Source: Halorientalis sp. IM1011
GTDB lineage: Archaea > Halobacteriota > Halobacteria > Halobacteriales > Haloarculaceae
Direction of reading: 5' to 3'
DNA: 64,000 nucleotides
Assembly: GCF_001989615.1 (NCBI RefSeq)
Contig: NZ_CP019067.1
Coordinates: forward strand, 124,001 to 188,000
Part shown: positions 14,575 to 23,509 of the stretch, piece after piece
Layout of the letters: each line of letters begins with the position of its first letter
Numbering within the stretch: position 1 is the stretch's first letter
The notes under the pieces: model-generated
The model's input: the letters and a program-made list of their open reading frames with translations, nothing else
Databases searched by the model: none
What the model was told of the DNA's origin: nothing
Translations under genes and position numbers: made by a program

Positions 14575-14645
14575 TGCGGCGACCGGGATTTGAACCCGGG
14601 CCATGAGCTTGGAAGGCTCAGGTCCTACCACTAGACCATCGCCGC
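14575..14645 (-). tRNA. tRNA-Gly (anticodon TCC)
   Basis: Minus strand, 71 nt. The acceptor GCGGCGA pairs with TCGCCGC. The D arm has GGTCTAGTGGTAGGACC. The anticodon stem TGAGC/GCTCA encloses CTTCCAA, giving anticodon TCC, which reads GGA. The T arm is CCGGGTTCAAATCCCGG. The discriminator is A and CCA is not encoded. As with tRNA-Arg, copies of its 3' end lie just downstream. Confidence 0.95.
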
Positions 14646-14797
14646 ACGTCGTTCACTTCGTTCACTCGTGCGCCGGGCCCTGCGTCGCTTCGCTCCGCAG
14701 GACATCGCCGCTCGAATGCCGCCCCGACCGGGCGCGCCAGTGATCCAGGCTGGATCGCCGCGGCGCGAGGTGACAACTGGATGTTCCGCGTGCCAAT

Positions 14798-15460
14798 TTA
14801 TGTGGCTTTCCCTTCGCCGTCGGCGACCACCGCGTAACAGTTCCCGCTGGAGACGAACACCTCGACCGGCTCCACCCCGCTCGCGTCCAGATCCGCCCGG
14901 AACTCCTCGGGACTGTAGATGTGGTAGAACCGCGGCACGCGCTCGCCGCCGGGCAGCGTCCAGTCCACCGTGGTGTCGAACCCATCCTCGGCGTCGAACC
15001 GGTCGTGGGCCGTACTCCAGGCGCTGACCAGCGCGCGACCGCCGGGCGCGAGGACGCGAGCGAGTTCGTCGAGACTCGTCACGCGCAGGTCCCGGTCGGG
15101 GAGGTGGTGTAGCGTGGCGACGTAGACGGCCAGATCGACGGTGTCCGACCGGATCGGGAGACTTGCCGCGTCGCCCTGTACGAGTCGGACGGCCGCGCTG
15201 GCGTCGGTGTCGGCGACCCGCTCGCGTGCTTCCCGGAGCAGGCCACGGCTCACGTCGACGGCGAGTACGCGGTCGGTCAGGTCGGCGAGGGGTTCGGCGT
15301 GGCGGCCGTTGCCACAGCCGAGGTCGAGGCCCACCGTCCCATCGCGGCTGTCGAGGAAGGATTCGACTTCCGGCCAGGCGTACTCGCGGGTGGCGGAGAA
15401 GTGGTCGGCGATCCAGTCGTAGGTGTCCCGGACGCCCGCGCGGGCCGGGTCGTCGTCCAT
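14798..15460 (-). CDS. Class I SAM methyltransferase (Trm9/ALKBH8-like)
   Basis: 220 residues. The SAM-binding motif GLDLGCGNGRH is followed by LAVDVSRGLL, RLVQGDAASLPI and YVATLHHLP, then LDELARVLAPGGRALVSAW. The N-terminal TYDWIADHFSATREYAWPEVESFL resembles Trm9-type enzymes, which methylate wobble-uridine carboxymethyl groups of tRNA. The C-terminus FYHIYSPEEFRADLDASGVEPVEVFVSSGNCYAVV also fits that group. Assignment beyond SAM methyltransferase is from memory of the pattern. Its neighbour is tRNA-Gly(TCC), which has a wobble U, but proximity proves nothing. Confidence 0.8.
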   Translation of the reverse strand: MDDDPARAGVRDTYDWIADHFSATREYAWPEVESFLDSRDGTVGLDLGCGNGRHAEPLADLTDRVLAVDVSRGLLREARERVADTDASAAVRLVQGDAASLPIRSDTVDLAVYVATLHHLPDRDLRVTSLDELARVLAPGGRALVSAWSTAHDRFDAEDGFDTTVDWTLPGGERVPRFYHIYSPEEFRADLDASGVEPVEVFVSSGNCYAVVADGEGKAT

Positions 15461-15496
15461 GCCCGCGCTTCCGGGCCGGCAGTCAAGACGGTTGCG

Positions 15497-17914
15497 TTAG
15501 TCGAAGGTGAACTCGACCTGGTTGGCGTCGACGCTTGGCGGGTAGACCGTGTCGGTCTCGTTGTCGGCGTCGTAGGTCCGATCCTCGTCGGTGTCCTGGT
15601 GAGGTATCAGGACGATGGTCTCCTCGCCGTCTATCTCCCGATCTAACTGGATCGTCACGTCCTCGGAGGTCCCGGCGGGGAGGTACTCGCTGACGCCGAT
15701 GACCTCGCCGTCGGGGGTCCCCCGGTGGACGACAATGAACCCGCCGTCCGAGAGCGACGCGGACTCGACTTCGACTTCGCTCGTCCCGCCGAACTGGTCG
15801 GCCATGTTCATCGAGGCGACGGGCGAGGAGAGCAACACGAAGACCACGTACGCCACGGTCAGCAGGACGGCGGCGTGTTTCACGCCGTCCCGGAGCGACC
15901 CCTCACCGAGTTGGCCGCCGACCAGCCCCGAGAAGAACGCCTGCACCATGCCGATGTGGAAGAAGACGAGGGTGTAGGCGGCCTTGTCGACGCTCCCGAA
16001 CCGGGTGAACTGGCTCGCGTCGACGCCCAGTCGATTGTCTGAGGGCGGCGTCGGCACGTTGTTGGGCAGGCTCGGGACCAGGACCTCCTCGACGGCGACG
16101 ATGATGACCAGGAAGACGAGGAAGGCGACGTAGATGACGACGAGATAGGTGAGCATCTGCCGCCGACGTTGACGTTTCATCCGCAGGTCCGCGCGGGCCT
16201 GCGTGGCGGCGATGCGCAGGACGGCGCCGATGTTCCCGCTGGCCCGCATCGCGTTGGTCAGGAGGGTTACGGCGCGGGTAACTGGGACTGTGCGGACGCG
16301 GTCCCCGAACCGCACGAGCGCTGCCTCGACGTTCGCACCGAGGGAGATGTCGGTCCAGATGCGTTCGATCTCTGGCGTGAGCGCGCCGAGGTCGCTCCCG
16401 CGGATGCGGTCGAAACTCTCGACCACGGACATCCCGGCTTCGTTGAGGCTGGCGAGACGTTCGAGCATCTCCGGCGACGCGGACTCGACCCGCTTGAGTC
16501 GGCGCTGCTGGACGTACCGGACGATGGCGTAGGTCGAGAGGACGAACAGCAGTGCCTGAATGACGAGGTCGTCGAGGACCCGCACGTTGACGCCGACGCC
16601 GGTCAGCGCGGTGGGCAGGCGCACCACTGTCACGACGAGCGCCAGCGGAATCGTCACGTACAGCAGCGCCGTGGGGTTCCGCAGGACCGTCTCGACCGGT
16701 GAGGTGAAGACGCGCTTGTACCGCTGGAGCCGGTCGTAGACGGCCAGGCGGTCGAAGTTGTCGGCGAGCGCGTTCGAATGGCCGCCGTCGGCGGCGGGCA
16801 CGTCGCGGTCGGCGACCCCTCCTCCACCGCCGACGAGCGTGGACGCGTCCGGGACGACTGTCCCCTCGTTCCCGATGCCGAGCAGTTCGAGCCGCTGGTC
16901 CAGGAAGACGATGAACCCGACGTTGGCCAGCGGAATCGCCAGATATCCGAGCAACCGGAGGATGCCGAGCGTGTCGGTCGTCGTCAGCCCGAACACGAGG
17001 AGGATGGTGATCAAGAAGAGCGTCCCCGCGACGAGGACGGTGACGTACGCTTCGGCGATGGTCGCCAGCAGTTCCAGCAGTTCTTCCTGGCGGTCCTCGG
17101 CCTCTTCCTGATAGCGCTCGTACTGGTCGTGGAGGAACTGCGGGAGGTTCTGCCCGCTCTGGAGGACCGAGGAGAGGTTCTCGCCGAAGGTCTTGTACTC
17201 CTCGCTGGGCGTCCGCTTTGCCATCCGCCGGATGGCGTTGATCATGTCGGTCCCGAACAGGTCCATCTGCCGGACGGCGACGGACATCTCGCGGGCGCTC
17301 TCCCCGTAGATCCCCCTGTTGTCCGCCAGCGTTCGCATGACGACCGGGAACGGCATCCCACCTCGGGAGAGCGCGTAGAGGAAGGCGACGGTCCGGGCGA
17401 GGCTCTCGTTGATCCGGCGGCGACGCGCCTCGGCGCGACTGGCCAGCGTCTGCCAGCGCATCGTGTAGGCCAGCGCCCCGGACACCAGCGACGCGATCAC
17501 ACCGCCACCGACGGCGACCGCGAGGAAGACGTTTGGAGCGAGTTCCAGCGACCACGTGGACGGTTGCCCCAGCACGGCCGTCATGGTGTTGGGGAGCCCC
17601 GCGATCAGCCCGCCGATCAGCGGCACCGCGAGAATCAGCAGGGCCACGAGGTAGCCGCCGACGATGCCACCCAGCACGGCGAACACGACCGCGTAGAGGT
17701 AGGTCTTGGCCGCGTACGCCCGGTAGGTCTCGGGGACGTACGCCGACTGCAGCAACTCCCTGCGCTCGACGCTGTCGTCGACGAACCGGCCGAACACGCC
17801 CCGCGAGATCCGGGTAAGCCGTTTGTTGACGGCGGCGCTCGTCCCCGCCGCGATCAGGAGCGCCCCCAGAGCGAGCGCGAACAGGGCCGGGACCAGGGTG
17901 AGCGCCGAGACCAT
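15497..17914 (-). CDS. pilC: Type IV pilus platform protein PilC/TadC with an extra C-terminal surface-type domain
   Basis: 805 residues. Two T2SSF domains (about 180-310 and 490-620) each contain the helical cytoplasmic bundle (RRRINESLARTVAFLYALSRGG and ASPEMLERLASLNEAGMSVVESFDRI) flanked by membrane helices, the layout of archaeal FlaJ/PilC platform proteins that anchor the pilus motor. After the last helix (about 680-705) an external tail follows. Residues 724-805 (FIVVHRGTPDGEVIGVSEYLPAG, then IVLIPHQDTDEDRTYD) resemble the DUF7282 domain of haloarchaeal surface proteins. It starts 1 bp after the pilB stop, so the two form an operon. No pilin gene lies nearby. Confidence 0.88.
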   Translation of the reverse strand: MVSALTLVPALFALALGALLIAAGTSAAVNKRLTRISRGVFGRFVDDSVERRELLQSAYVPETYRAYAAKTYLYAVVFAVLGGIVGGYLVALLILAVPLIGGLIAGLPNTMTAVLGQPSTWSLELAPNVFLAVAVGGGVIASLVSGALAYTMRWQTLASRAEARRRRINESLARTVAFLYALSRGGMPFPVVMRTLADNRGIYGESAREMSVAVRQMDLFGTDMINAIRRMAKRTPSEEYKTFGENLSSVLQSGQNLPQFLHDQYERYQEEAEDRQEELLELLATIAEAYVTVLVAGTLFLITILLVFGLTTTDTLGILRLLGYLAIPLANVGFIVFLDQRLELLGIGNEGTVVPDASTLVGGGGGVADRDVPAADGGHSNALADNFDRLAVYDRLQRYKRVFTSPVETVLRNPTALLYVTIPLALVVTVVRLPTALTGVGVNVRVLDDLVIQALLFVLSTYAIVRYVQQRRLKRVESASPEMLERLASLNEAGMSVVESFDRIRGSDLGALTPEIERIWTDISLGANVEAALVRFGDRVRTVPVTRAVTLLTNAMRASGNIGAVLRIAATQARADLRMKRQRRRQMLTYLVVIYVAFLVFLVIIVAVEEVLVPSLPNNVPTPPSDNRLGVDASQFTRFGSVDKAAYTLVFFHIGMVQAFFSGLVGGQLGEGSLRDGVKHAAVLLTVAYVVFVLLSSPVASMNMADQFGGTSEVEVESASLSDGGFIVVHRGTPDGEVIGVSEYLPAGTSEDVTIQLDREIDGEETIVLIPHQDTDEDRTYDADNETDTVYPPSVDANQVEFTFD

Positions 17915-17915
17915 G

Positions 17916-19547
17916 TCAGGACTCCACTTCGACGCCGGCGTCCTCGATCCGGTCGAGGACGGCGTCGCTGTCGGCGTAGTACTTGTTCACCATCGCCGTG
18001 AACCGCCGGTAGTCGTTGACGCCCTCCTCGCGGAGATACTCGAGGAACTTCTTGCGGTTGCGGATCTCCCGCAACAGTTCGGACTGGTTCCAGCCCCGCT
18101 CCTCGCGGATCTCGTCGAGCAGGTCGCTCCCGCTGTTCGTGAAGGTGTCCTCGGTCGCCCGCCAGGAGTAGGTGTTCGAGTAGTCCAGTTCACCGGTCCG
18201 CTGGTCGATCCCCTCGATCTCGGCGAGCGTGCGCATCCGGCGGACGCGCTCGCCCCCGGTCCGGGTCAGCACCTGCACGCAGAGCACGTCCAGACTCTGG
18301 ACCATCGGTCGCGGGACGTTGATCGGCTCGTTCTCAAGCCGGTTGATGACCGTCTGGACGGAGTCGGCGTGCATCGTCGAGAACGTCGTGTGGCCGGTGT
18401 TCATCGCCTGGAAGAGGGTGATCGCCTCCTCACCCCGGACCTCGCCGACGATGATGTACTCGGGGCGGTGACGCAGCGCCGAGCGCAGCAGATCGTACAT
18501 CGTTATGTCGTCGTCGTCCAGCCGTTCCCGGGTGATCGACGAGAGCCAGTTGTCGTGGTACAGCGAGAGTTCGCGCGTGTCCTCGATGGTCAGCACCTTC
18601 GCTCGTGGCGGAATGAACATCGAGACGGCGTTCATCGAGGTGGTCTTTCCCGCCGCAGTCCCGCCCGCAAAGAGCAAGGAACGGTTGTTCTCGATGCAGA
18701 GCCAGAGGAAGGCGAGCATGTCGAGGTTCGCGGTCCCGTACTCCAGCAGGTCGATGGGCGTGAACGGCTCGTCGGCGTACTTCCGAATGGTGAACGCCGA
18801 CCCCCGGGGGGTCACCTCCTCGCCAAGCGCCAACTCGATCCGGGAGCCGTCCGGCAGCGTCGCGGAGACGACGGGGTCGGAGACGCTGACGTGCCGGCCC
18901 GAGCGCTGGGCCAGCTGGATGACGAAGTTCGACAGTTCCTGGCCCTCGAAGACGACGTTCGACTCTACGTCGGTGTAATCGTCGTGGTAGACGAAGATCG
19001 GAAGGTCGGGACCGTCACAGGAGATGTCCTCTACGTGGGGGTCGTGCATGATCGGGTCGATCCGCCCGTAGCCGTGGAACCGGCGGTGAAGGTAGTAGAA
19101 CAGGCGGTAGTACGATTCGAGGCCGATGTCGACGCCGTACTCCTCGAGTCTATCCTGGAGTTCCTCCTGCAGTGCCGCCTCGGGGTCGTCGGCCACGTTC
19201 TCGCGGTAGAGGAGGGGTTCGCGGATGTCCTCGGCCAGTCGGTCGAGCAGGTTCGCTTCCAGTTCGTCCAGCTGGGGTTCGACGACGTGATAGCGGTGTT
19301 TGTCCTCCTCGTGGTCGTAGTTGATCGAGACGAACGAGAAGGGGACGTTCAGCCAGTAGCGATCGACTTCCTCGTAGCTCGGCAGGCCGGAGAAGGAGAT
19401 GAGGCGGTCGTGTTTGTCGGGGTCGTAGTTCTGGACCGGGAGCGTCGTCCCCCGGAGCAAGTCGGCCGTGTAGGAGAGCCAGCGGCGTACCTCTTCGACT
19501 CGCGACTCTCCGACGTCGTCACCCGCGCTGGCGTCCTGTCCTGCCAT
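17916..19547 (-). CDS. pilB: Type IV pilus assembly ATPase PilB/TadA
   Basis: 543 residues. A secretion-ATPase core has Walker A GGTAAGKTT at about 295, the Asp box EDTREL, Walker B YIIVGEVRGEEAITLFQAMNTGH at about 370 and the His box TMHADSV. The N-terminal 250 residues are the usual archaeal sensor region. Hexamers of this ATPase drive pilus polymerisation. pilC follows at once. The ATG at 19547 is chosen over GTG 19598 because a TATA-like AATTTAAG at about 19600-19607 abuts the GTG. Because no pilins are next to it, which of the several haloarchaeal pilus systems it serves is unclear. Confidence 0.9.
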   Translation of the reverse strand: MAGQDASAGDDVGESRVEEVRRWLSYTADLLRGTTLPVQNYDPDKHDRLISFSGLPSYEEVDRYWLNVPFSFVSINYDHEEDKHRYHVVEPQLDELEANLLDRLAEDIREPLLYRENVADDPEAALQEELQDRLEEYGVDIGLESYYRLFYYLHRRFHGYGRIDPIMHDPHVEDISCDGPDLPIFVYHDDYTDVESNVVFEGQELSNFVIQLAQRSGRHVSVSDPVVSATLPDGSRIELALGEEVTPRGSAFTIRKYADEPFTPIDLLEYGTANLDMLAFLWLCIENNRSLLFAGGTAAGKTTSMNAVSMFIPPRAKVLTIEDTRELSLYHDNWLSSITRERLDDDDITMYDLLRSALRHRPEYIIVGEVRGEEAITLFQAMNTGHTTFSTMHADSVQTVINRLENEPINVPRPMVQSLDVLCVQVLTRTGGERVRRMRTLAEIEGIDQRTGELDYSNTYSWRATEDTFTNSGSDLLDEIREERGWNQSELLREIRNRKKFLEYLREEGVNDYRRFTAMVNKYYADSDAVLDRIEDAGVEVES

Positions 19548-19664
19548 AGATCGACCTCGATCCGGCGATTCGTTACTGCCGCTTACGGACCCACTCACTT
19601 AAATTCGCATCTCGTTTCCGTTCGTTCGATAGCGGAAACTGACAGGTTCCCTGCCGCGTGGCGG

Positions 19665-20312
19665 TCACGTCTCCTCTGTGTCGACAGCGCCGGACTCGGT
19701 CTGTCCGTCGGTCGCGTCTATCTCGGGGTCGTCGACGCGTTCGACCCGGAGCAGCGTGTAGGCGAAGGCGTACTGGAAGACGACGCCGACGGGCAGCAGG
19801 ATGCCGGGGAAGGCGTCGGTCTGGACGCCCTCGATGGGGAGTGCCCCGAACTGCAGGAGTGCGCTGGCGACGGTGTGGAGGACGGCGGCGACCAGCAGGA
19901 GGCCGCCCATGACGCGCACGGGGTCGACGCGGGCCGTCCGGAACCGGTCCTCGAAGGCGTACATCGCGAGGCTCAGCAGGACGGCGAGGCCGACGACGGC
20001 GGCACCGACGGTCCAGACGGCGAAGGGAAGTGGGCCGGGCGCGTCGCCGTAGAATCCGATGGCCTCCCACGGCAACAGGATGAGCGGGTTCGGCGCGGGG
20101 ACCTCGACGCCGAGCAGGACCCTGAGCAGGAGGAAGGGGAAGTGAAACTCGATCAGCGATCCGCCCTGGAGTTCGCCGATGGCGACCGATATCGACCACG
20201 GGATGAGCGCGCTCAGCCACGCCGACACGACGGCGAGTTCCTCGGCGTACTCCGACTTGACCCAGACCATATGGGCCACCGCGAGCGCGGCCGTCAAAAA
20301 TCCCCACGCCAC
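19665..20312 (-). CDS. Multi-pass membrane protein (possibly TIGR04206 family)
   Basis: 215 residues with four or five hydrophobic helices, starting directly at the N-terminus, and a short acidic C-terminal tail. The segment WVKSEYAEELAVVSAWLSALIPWSISVAIGELQGGSLIEFHFPF between the first helices is distinctive and resembles the haloarchaeal TIGR04206 membrane family, though I am not certain. The start is a GTG. It lies upstream of pilB on the same strand with a 117-bp gap containing the pilB promoter region, so a functional tie to the pilus is unproven. Confidence 0.6.
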   Translation of the reverse strand: MAWGFLTAALAVAHMVWVKSEYAEELAVVSAWLSALIPWSISVAIGELQGGSLIEFHFPFLLLRVLLGVEVPAPNPLILLPWEAIGFYGDAPGPLPFAVWTVGAAVVGLAVLLSLAMYAFEDRFRTARVDPVRVMGGLLLVAAVLHTVASALLQFGALPIEGVQTDAFPGILLPVGVVFQYAFAYTLLRVERVDDPEIDATDGQTESGAVDTEET

Positions 20313-20385
20313 GACCGGGGTTCCCGATGCCGATCGAAACAGGCGTTACGTTCATTGGCGCGGACGACGTACGTCGAAGCATCGA

Positions 20386-20826
20386 ATGAGGCGCGATTAC
20401 TTCACGCTCGAGTTGCGCGACGTCGGGACCGATCCGGTCGAGCAGCCGACGGTACACGTCGAGTACGACGGCCCGTCGGACGAACTCGAGACGCGCCTGA
20501 CACCCGGGACCGACCTCGATCTGGCCTTCCGCTTCCAGACGCCGGTCGACGACCCCGACGCGGACGGCGTCCTCGCCATCACCGAGCGCCTGACCGGCGA
20601 CTTCGTCCTCGAGGTCAACGCCGACGCCGACGCCATCCTCGACCTCGTCGACGCCGCCAAGGCCTACGGACAGGAAGGGAGCGACGCCCCCGGCTGTTAC
20701 AGCCTCGAAATCGACGTGGTCGGCGGCGACCGCTACACGACCGACAAGCGGACGCTCCTGGTCTACGACGACGACGGGGACCTCCTGCGGAACCACTCGC
20801 TGATCCCCTCCGGCGTCGAACTGTAG
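20386..20826 (+). CDS. DUF5793-like haloarchaeal protein
   Basis: 146 residues, soluble and acidic, beta-rich. Characteristic stretches are MRRDYFTLELRDV, PTVHVEYDGPSDELETRL, ADGVLAITERLTGDFVLEVNA and the C-terminus LLVYDDDGDLLRNHSLIPSGVEL, which I recognise as the haloarchaeal DUF5793 pattern. Its function is unknown. It precedes the phosphosugar mutase by 53 bp on the same strand. Confidence 0.7.
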   Translation: MRRDYFTLELRDVGTDPVEQPTVHVEYDGPSDELETRLTPGTDLDLAFRFQTPVDDPDADGVLAITERLTGDFVLEVNADADAILDLVDAAKAYGQEGSDAPGCYSLEIDVVGGDRYTTDKRTLLVYDDDGDLLRNHSLIPSGVEL

Positions 20827-20879
20827 GGCGGACGAGCGGACCGCCTGCCTCTAAGTGTGTGTCGCCGCTCTGGCCAGTC

Positions 20880-22226
20880 ATGAAACTGTTCGGAACGGCC
20901 GGTATCCGCGGCCCGGTGGACGGTCGGGTGACGCCGGAACTGGCGCTGGCCGTCGGTCGCGCGGCAGCGGCCGACGGCGACGAGTTCGTGCTCGGACGCG
21001 ACGGAAGAGAGACGAGTCCGGCGCTCGCCGCGGCCGTCGCGGCCGGCCTGGAGAGCGGCGGCGCGACCGTCTGCCGGATCGGCGAGGTTCCCACACCGGC
21101 GCTCGCGTACGCCTCACGGGGCCGACGCGGTTTGATGATCACCGCCAGTCACAACCCACCGACCGACAACGGGCTCAAACTGTTCGTCGACGGGCAGGAG
21201 TACGGCGACGACGCCGAGGCCCGGATCGAGGCCCGCGTCGAGGAAGGGTGCGATCCAGCGGCCTGGGACGCGTGGGGCGAGGCGACCGAACTGGACGTGC
21301 TGGAGCGATACCGCGCGGCCGTCGTCGACTACGCCGCGGGGTTCGGTGCATCACCCGATGGGCTGACGGTCGCCGTCGACTGCGGTAACGGGATGGGTAG
21401 CGTCGCGACGCCACAGGTCCTCCGGGCGCTCGGGGCTGACGTGCGCGCGCTGAACGCCACCGTCGACGGCCACTTTCCCGGCCGGGAGAGCAAGCCGACC
21501 CCGGAGAGTCTGGCCGACCTGCGGGCGTTCGTGGCCGACGGCGACGCCGATCTCGGGATCGGGCACGACGGCGACGCAGACCGGATCGTTCTCGTCGACG
21601 AAGACGGGGAGATCGTCCACGAGGACACAGTGCTGGCAGTCCTGGCCGAGCGGTACGTCCGCGAGAGCGCGGCCGGTGATCCCGTCGTGGTGACGACGCC
21701 CAACGCCTCCGCCCGGATCGACGAGCGGGTCGAGGCCGCCGGCGGCCGCGTCGAGCGAACGGCGCTTGGCGTCCTCCACGAGGGACTGGCCGCGGCACGC
21801 GCCGACGGCGACAGGGAGACCGAGGTCGTGTTCGCCGCCGAACCGTGGAAGCACATGCACACCGGCTTCGGCGACTGGATCGACGGCGTGGTCAGCGCGG
21901 CCGTCCTGACGCGACTGGTCGCGGCGTCGGGGCTGAGTCGGCTGACAGAGCCAGTGACCGAACGTCCCTACCGGAAAGCGAACGTCCGGTGTCCCGACGA
22001 GCAGAAAGCGGCGACGATGCAACGGGTCGAAGAACGGCTTCCCGAACTGTTCCCGGAGGCCACCGTCGAGACGGAGTACGGAGTGCGCATGGCCTTCCCG
22101 GACGCGTCCTGGGTGCTCGTCCGTCCCAGCGGGACGGAACCGTACGTGCGGGTCTACGCGGAGAGCGACGAGGTGGACGAACTGATCGCAGAAACCGTCG
22201 AGGCAGTCGAGTGCGCCGTCGACTAA
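20880..22226 (+). CDS. glmM: Phosphohexomutase (phosphoglucosamine/phosphomannomutase)
   Basis: 448 residues, normal length for archaeal GlmM/ManB enzymes. Motifs in order are FGTAGIRGPV, the phosphoserine loop MITASHNPP (about residue 84), the metal-binding loop GIGHDGDADR (about 230), a sugar-recognition region FAAEPWKHMH (in place of the usual GEESGH), and the phosphate-binding RPSGTEPYVR near the C-terminus. It interconverts hexose-6- and hexose-1-phosphates for sugar-nucleotide synthesis (glycoprotein and glycolipid precursors). Because the GEESGH loop is altered to AEPWKH, substrate choice is uncertain. The ATG at 20880 is used. Its stop overlaps the convergent gene. Confidence 0.88.
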   Translation: MKLFGTAGIRGPVDGRVTPELALAVGRAAAADGDEFVLGRDGRETSPALAAAVAAGLESGGATVCRIGEVPTPALAYASRGRRGLMITASHNPPTDNGLKLFVDGQEYGDDAEARIEARVEEGCDPAAWDAWGEATELDVLERYRAAVVDYAAGFGASPDGLTVAVDCGNGMGSVATPQVLRALGADVRALNATVDGHFPGRESKPTPESLADLRAFVADGDADLGIGHDGDADRIVLVDEDGEIVHEDTVLAVLAERYVRESAAGDPVVVTTPNASARIDERVEAAGGRVERTALGVLHEGLAAARADGDRETEVVFAAEPWKHMHTGFGDWIDGVVSAAVLTRLVAASGLSRLTEPVTERPYRKANVRCPDEQKAATMQRVEERLPELFPEATVETEYGVRMAFPDASWVLVRPSGTEPYVRVYAESDEVDELIAETVEAVECAVD

Positions 22227-23023
22227 TTTCTTGCGTGGGTCTCGAACGTGGACTGTAACTGGTCGGGGTCGGGGCCCGCGGAGAGATCGAGTCGATACAC
22301 GTCGGTGAACCAGCCCCGGGGTCGAACGACCAGGGAGTCCTCGGAGACAGAGAACGACTCCACGTCCTCCCAGCCGGTGAACGCGCCGTCGACGGCCACA
22401 CCGGCGTCCGTGACGACGACCCGCCGGTCGTCCGAGCCGAGCACCACGGTCAGCGCGAGCGCAACGACGACGATTACGCCGAGGAGGAGCGCGATAGGTG
22501 CCTGCTCCAGCAGTACCAGCACGCCCAGCAGACCGGCGACGGCCCCCAGGCCGACCGACAACGCACCGTACGTGACACGCCGTTCGCGCCGATCGGGACG
22601 GGTCTCGAAGGCGTGTAACACCTCCGCGGTCTCGATCCGTGAGACCGTCACCGACCGGGTACCGAGTTCGACGAGCGCGACCGCCGGTGCGACGGCCAGC
22701 AGGCCGAGCGTGGCCGGCCGGACCAGCAGGTTGAGGGGACTGATGCCGGGGTTGTGCGCGAGCAGTGCGATCAGCCACACCAGGTACCCGAGCGGCAGAA
22801 TCACGGGCGGAACGGCCAGCGGGAGCGACGTGGCCAGTCGCTCCACGTCCAGTTGGCCCCCGACCGCGTATCCAAGTCCCCCAGCAACGAGGGCGACGAC
22901 CGCCAGCGCCGCCCACGGGTCGACGACCCCTGACGCGCCTGCCAGCGCGGCGGCCAACGGGCCGAAGAGCAAGGCGAGATAGGTCCCCACCAGCGACCGA
23001 TAGATCGAATGCGTGAACCGCAT
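22223..23023 (-). CDS. Membrane protein of unknown function with a C-terminal PH-like domain
   Basis: 266 residues. There are about six hydrophobic helices in two groups (8-110 and 150-205), separated by a soluble segment with VSRIETAEVLHAFETRPDRRERRVTYG. The last 60 residues (DDRRVVVTDAGVAVDGAFTGWEDVESFSVSEDSLVVRPR) read like the bacterial PH-like fold often attached to membrane helices. No family is assigned. The ATG at 23023 is preferred over the GTG at 23029. It is convergent with the mutase, sharing CTAA. Confidence 0.6.
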   Translation of the reverse strand: MRFTHSIYRSLVGTYLALLFGPLAAALAGASGVVDPWAALAVVALVAGGLGYAVGGQLDVERLATSLPLAVPPVILPLGYLVWLIALLAHNPGISPLNLLVRPATLGLLAVAPAVALVELGTRSVTVSRIETAEVLHAFETRPDRRERRVTYGALSVGLGAVAGLLGVLVLLEQAPIALLLGVIVVVALALTVVLGSDDRRVVVTDAGVAVDGAFTGWEDVESFSVSEDSLVVRPRGWFTDVYRLDLSAGPDPDQLQSTFETHARN

Positions 23024-23119
23024 ACACACATGTTGTCAACAGTGCCTCATAAATCGTCCGTCAGTTCTGATCGTGGAGGTGGGGAGGGTATTTGTCCGGT
23101 CGCCCCGTCGGCATCGACC

Positions 23120-23509
23120 ATGGATGATCTGGTCGAGCGTGCGCGGTCCGCGCAGGCGAACGCACACGTCCCGTACTCGGAGTACCGGGTCGGGGCGGCG
23201 CTCCGGACCGCCGACGGCACCGTCTTCACCGGGTGTAACGTCGAGAACGCGAACTACAGCAACAGCTTACACGCCGAGGAACTGGCCGTCGGGAAGGCGG
23301 TCGAGGCCGGCCACCGGGAGTTCGACCGTCTCGCCGTCTCTTCGAGCGAGCGCGACGGCGTGACCCCCTGTGGGATGTGCCGGCAGACCCTCATGGAGTT
23401 CTGCGACGACGACCTCGTCGTCGTCTGCGACGAGGGTGACGCGACGACGGCGTACCGACTGGGCGAACTGCTGCCCGCGGCCATCAGCGCCGAGACACTG
23501 GGAAAATGA
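23120..23509 (+). CDS. cdd: Cytidine deaminase
   Basis: 129 residues, the size of the homotetrameric type. YSEYRVGAAL, then GCNVENANYSNSLHAEELAV (zinc His and catalytic Glu) and PCGMCRQTLMEF (two zinc Cys) form the complete active site. It converts cytidine or deoxycytidine to uridine or deoxyuridine. The next gene, uridine phosphorylase, overlaps it by ATGA, so the two steps from cytidine to uracil plus ribose-1-phosphate are coexpressed. Confidence 0.95.
   Translation: MDDLVERARSAQANAHVPYSEYRVGAALRTADGTVFTGCNVENANYSNSLHAEELAVGKAVEAGHREFDRLAVSSSERDGVTPCGMCRQTLMEFCDDDLVVVCDEGDATTAYRLGELLPAAISAETLGK

Noticed and set aside
17823-20879. Very long open stretch on the plus strand in frame with and upstream of the phosphohexomutase gene
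   Set aside because: It runs antisense to pilB and other genes, with Arg/Asp/Val-rich translation typical of high-GC shadow frames. The mutase has its own ATG at 20880.
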